From: Candidatus Poribacteria bacterium
GTDB lineage: Bacteria > Poribacteria > WGA-4E > PCPOR2b
Direction of reading: 5' to 3'
Length of the DNA: 35,119 bases
NCBI GenBank assembly: GCA_022822785.1
Contig: JAJEAL010000057.1
Coordinates: 1-35,119 of the forward strand
The notes below the pieces were generated by a model that ran no database searches, was not told where the DNA came from, and worked only from the letters and a program-made list of their open reading frames with translations. Positions 33,932-35,119 of the stretch are shown here, one piece after another; position 1 is the stretch's first letter; the number at the start of each line of letters is the position of its first letter. The position numbers and the translations under genes were made by a program.

Positions 33932-35038
33932 CTATCTATGCCAGTCGTACTCAAGTCCCAGAGAGCGATCCGCTAGCGGCAGATCAATCCGCTGACTACC
34001 TTGAGCCGAAGATAACTTTATGGCAATCTCGACTTCAAGTGCGACAGCAACGCTTCTGCCCGAATTTTTGGGTTCGTCAAGTTTACCCGCCAAGCAGTCC
34101 ATCACATCCGCTAATCCATTGATGGAACCGCCGCCGACTATCATCTTGGCTCCGGGCCACGGTATCTCTATCCGGTGCCGGCCGGCGGGAGTGTCCACAT
34201 CCTGAAACCAGGTCCAGTCAGCGTAATGCTCCGGATGAAAAAGTTCGCCCTGCGTACCAGTGATTCGTACCGCTGGGGCGCCCTTCCTGAAATGCACGAC
34301 AAGGCCGGTGTCAGTAACCATAATGCCCTGCCCACGAAACTCATTACTGCCCGATTCACGTTTAGGCAAGTCTCCCAATCCGATGACCCAAGCAGGCGAG
34401 CTGTCGACAAAGTACGACCAGTTTTGGTGTTGAGACAAGTTTTTATCCGATTCTGCCTCAATAGAAAGTAGCTCTCCAATCGCACCGTTTGTCATCAAAT
34501 CCTTGGCTGTGCCAAACGAGGGATGGCTGGTCGAAATGGCACCACAACAGAGTGGTACACCGGCATCAGCACACGTTTTTACCATGCGGTCCGCTTCCTC
34601 AAGGGTGTAAGCCATCGGTTTTTCTGTCACAATGCCTTTTGCACCGCACTCCACTGCATAACAGGTAAGGTCTGCGCGTCCCTTGGTGTTGGTAGCGATG
34701 GCAATAATATCCGGTTTTTCCTGTCGCAGCATCTCTTCTGCATCGGTATATAATGCTTGGACGCTGTATCGTTCCCCGAACACCGTGAGTCGTCTGCGAT
34801 CCCGTTCCGCCGCAGCAATCAATTCTATCTCCGGGCGATCTGACAGCGCCTCCGCGTAGCTGCTCGGTAACGATCTTCTCGGCAGATGTCGGTCATGGTA
34901 ATAAAATCTACGGTGGATATCCAGCTTAGGCATGGGACGCTCAGTATCATCAACATGCCACACTCCCATGCGCTGCGCTAGATCGTAGAGCATTCCCATC
35001 CACCCGAGTCCAATGACGGCCGCTCGATATGTAGCCAT
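33932..35038 (-). CDS. Gfo/Idh/MocA-family oxidoreductase
   Basis: The product of about 368-372 residues has the canonical NAD(P) motif VIGLGWMG (GLGWMG at 14-19 from the first Met) and the complete EKP motif in VTEKPMAYTL (143-145 from the first Met). It also has a C-terminal beta-sheet domain (HYADWTWFQDVDTP and GGGSINGLADVMDCL). It is expected to be a cytoplasmic NAD(P)-dependent sugar or cyclitol dehydrogenase. An insert after the first strand (WHVDDTERPMPKLDIHRRFYY) is longer than usual. The start is uncertain: ATGs at 35050, 35047 and 35038 are in frame and no ribosome site stands out; I prefer 35038 (MATYRAAVIG). TATAAT overlaps the first ATG. Confidence 0.9.
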   Translation of the reverse strand: MATYRAAVIGLGWMGMLYDLAQRMGVWHVDDTERPMPKLDIHRRFYYHDRHLPRRSLPSSYAEALSDRPEIELIAAAERDRRRLTVFGERYSVQALYTDAEEMLRQEKPDIIAIATNTKGRADLTCYAVECGAKGIVTEKPMAYTLEEADRMVKTCADAGVPLCCGAISTSHPSFGTAKDLMTNGAIGELLSIEAESDKNLSQHQNWSYFVDSSPAWVIGLGDLPKRESGSNEFRGQGIMVTDTGLVVHFRKGAPAVRITGTQGELFHPEHYADWTWFQDVDTPAGRHRIEIPWPGAKMIVGGGSINGLADVMDCLAGKLDEPKNSGRSVAVALEVEIAIKLSSAQGSQRIDLPLADRSLGLEYDWHR

Positions 35039-35047
35039 TTGTTTCAT

Positions 35048-35080
35048 CATTATAGTGATAGCTTTGATGGTAATTTGTCA
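35048..35080 (-). promoter_or_regulatory. Possible promoter for the Gfo/Idh/MocA gene at the window end
   Basis: On the minus strand TTGACA (35075-35080) and TATAAT (35048-35053) are exact hexamers, but their spacing of 21 bases is longer than normal. The -10 overlaps the upstream ATG candidates, which would favour the start at 35038. Confidence 0.3.
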
Positions 35081-35119
35081 ATCTAGGGCAAATACCTTCT
35101 GTATCGATCAAGCCTTGAG

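Overview
The window looks like a Gram-negative bacterium of Candidatus Poribacteria type. This is inferred from gene content, not from a marker-gene search: phytanoyl-CoA-dioxygenase (PhyH) genes beside Gfo/Idh/MocA oxidoreductases, a secreted Kelch protein, HEAT-repeat lipoproteins, many TIM-barrel sugar enzymes, moderate GC and short Shine-Dalgarno-led operons. An outer membrane is shown directly by an Omp85 protein and a giant TamB-like protein. I saw no rRNA, tRNA, CRISPR array, transposase or prophage.

Left part (1-6.9 kb): the 3' end of a recJ-like exonuclease gene overlaps a bifunctional relA/spoT gene. Convergent to them on the minus strand are rpmB (L28), a putative glycosidase-like TIM-barrel gene, an L-aspartate-oxidase-like flavoprotein whose usual active-site arginines are replaced, and a hotdog thioesterase.

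Middle part (7.1-20.8 kb): all genes are on the plus strand and concern the cell envelope. A HEAT-repeat lipoprotein, a GNAT acetyltransferase, a 2188-residue TamB-like protein, a second paralogous HEAT-repeat lipoprotein and an Omp85 protein with about seven POTRA domains follow one another. I read this as an enlarged translocation-and-assembly-module (TamA/TamB) type system with two extra lipoproteins.

Right part (20.8-35.1 kb): a decayed PhyH gene fragment precedes a DapA/NanA-family aldolase. Facing it on the minus strand is a compact run of six genes: four uncharacterised membrane proteins, a Gfo/Idh/MocA oxidoreductase and a PhyH dioxygenase. Then come a D-2-hydroxyacid dehydrogenase, an amidohydrolase, a mannonate-dehydratase-like enzyme, a xylose-isomerase-like TIM barrel, a Kelch protein and a second Gfo/Idh/MocA protein. 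Together these suggest catabolism of uronic, sialic or other modified sugars.

The most striking find is a two-gene operon at 30348-31921 encoding pantoate kinase and 4-phosphopantoate--beta-alanine ligase. This is the archaeal branch of coenzyme A synthesis, here behind a bacterial sigma-70 consensus promoter. Other points worth a look are the enlarged TAM-like cluster, the four-gene membrane module and the NadB-like protein with a rewired or dead active site.
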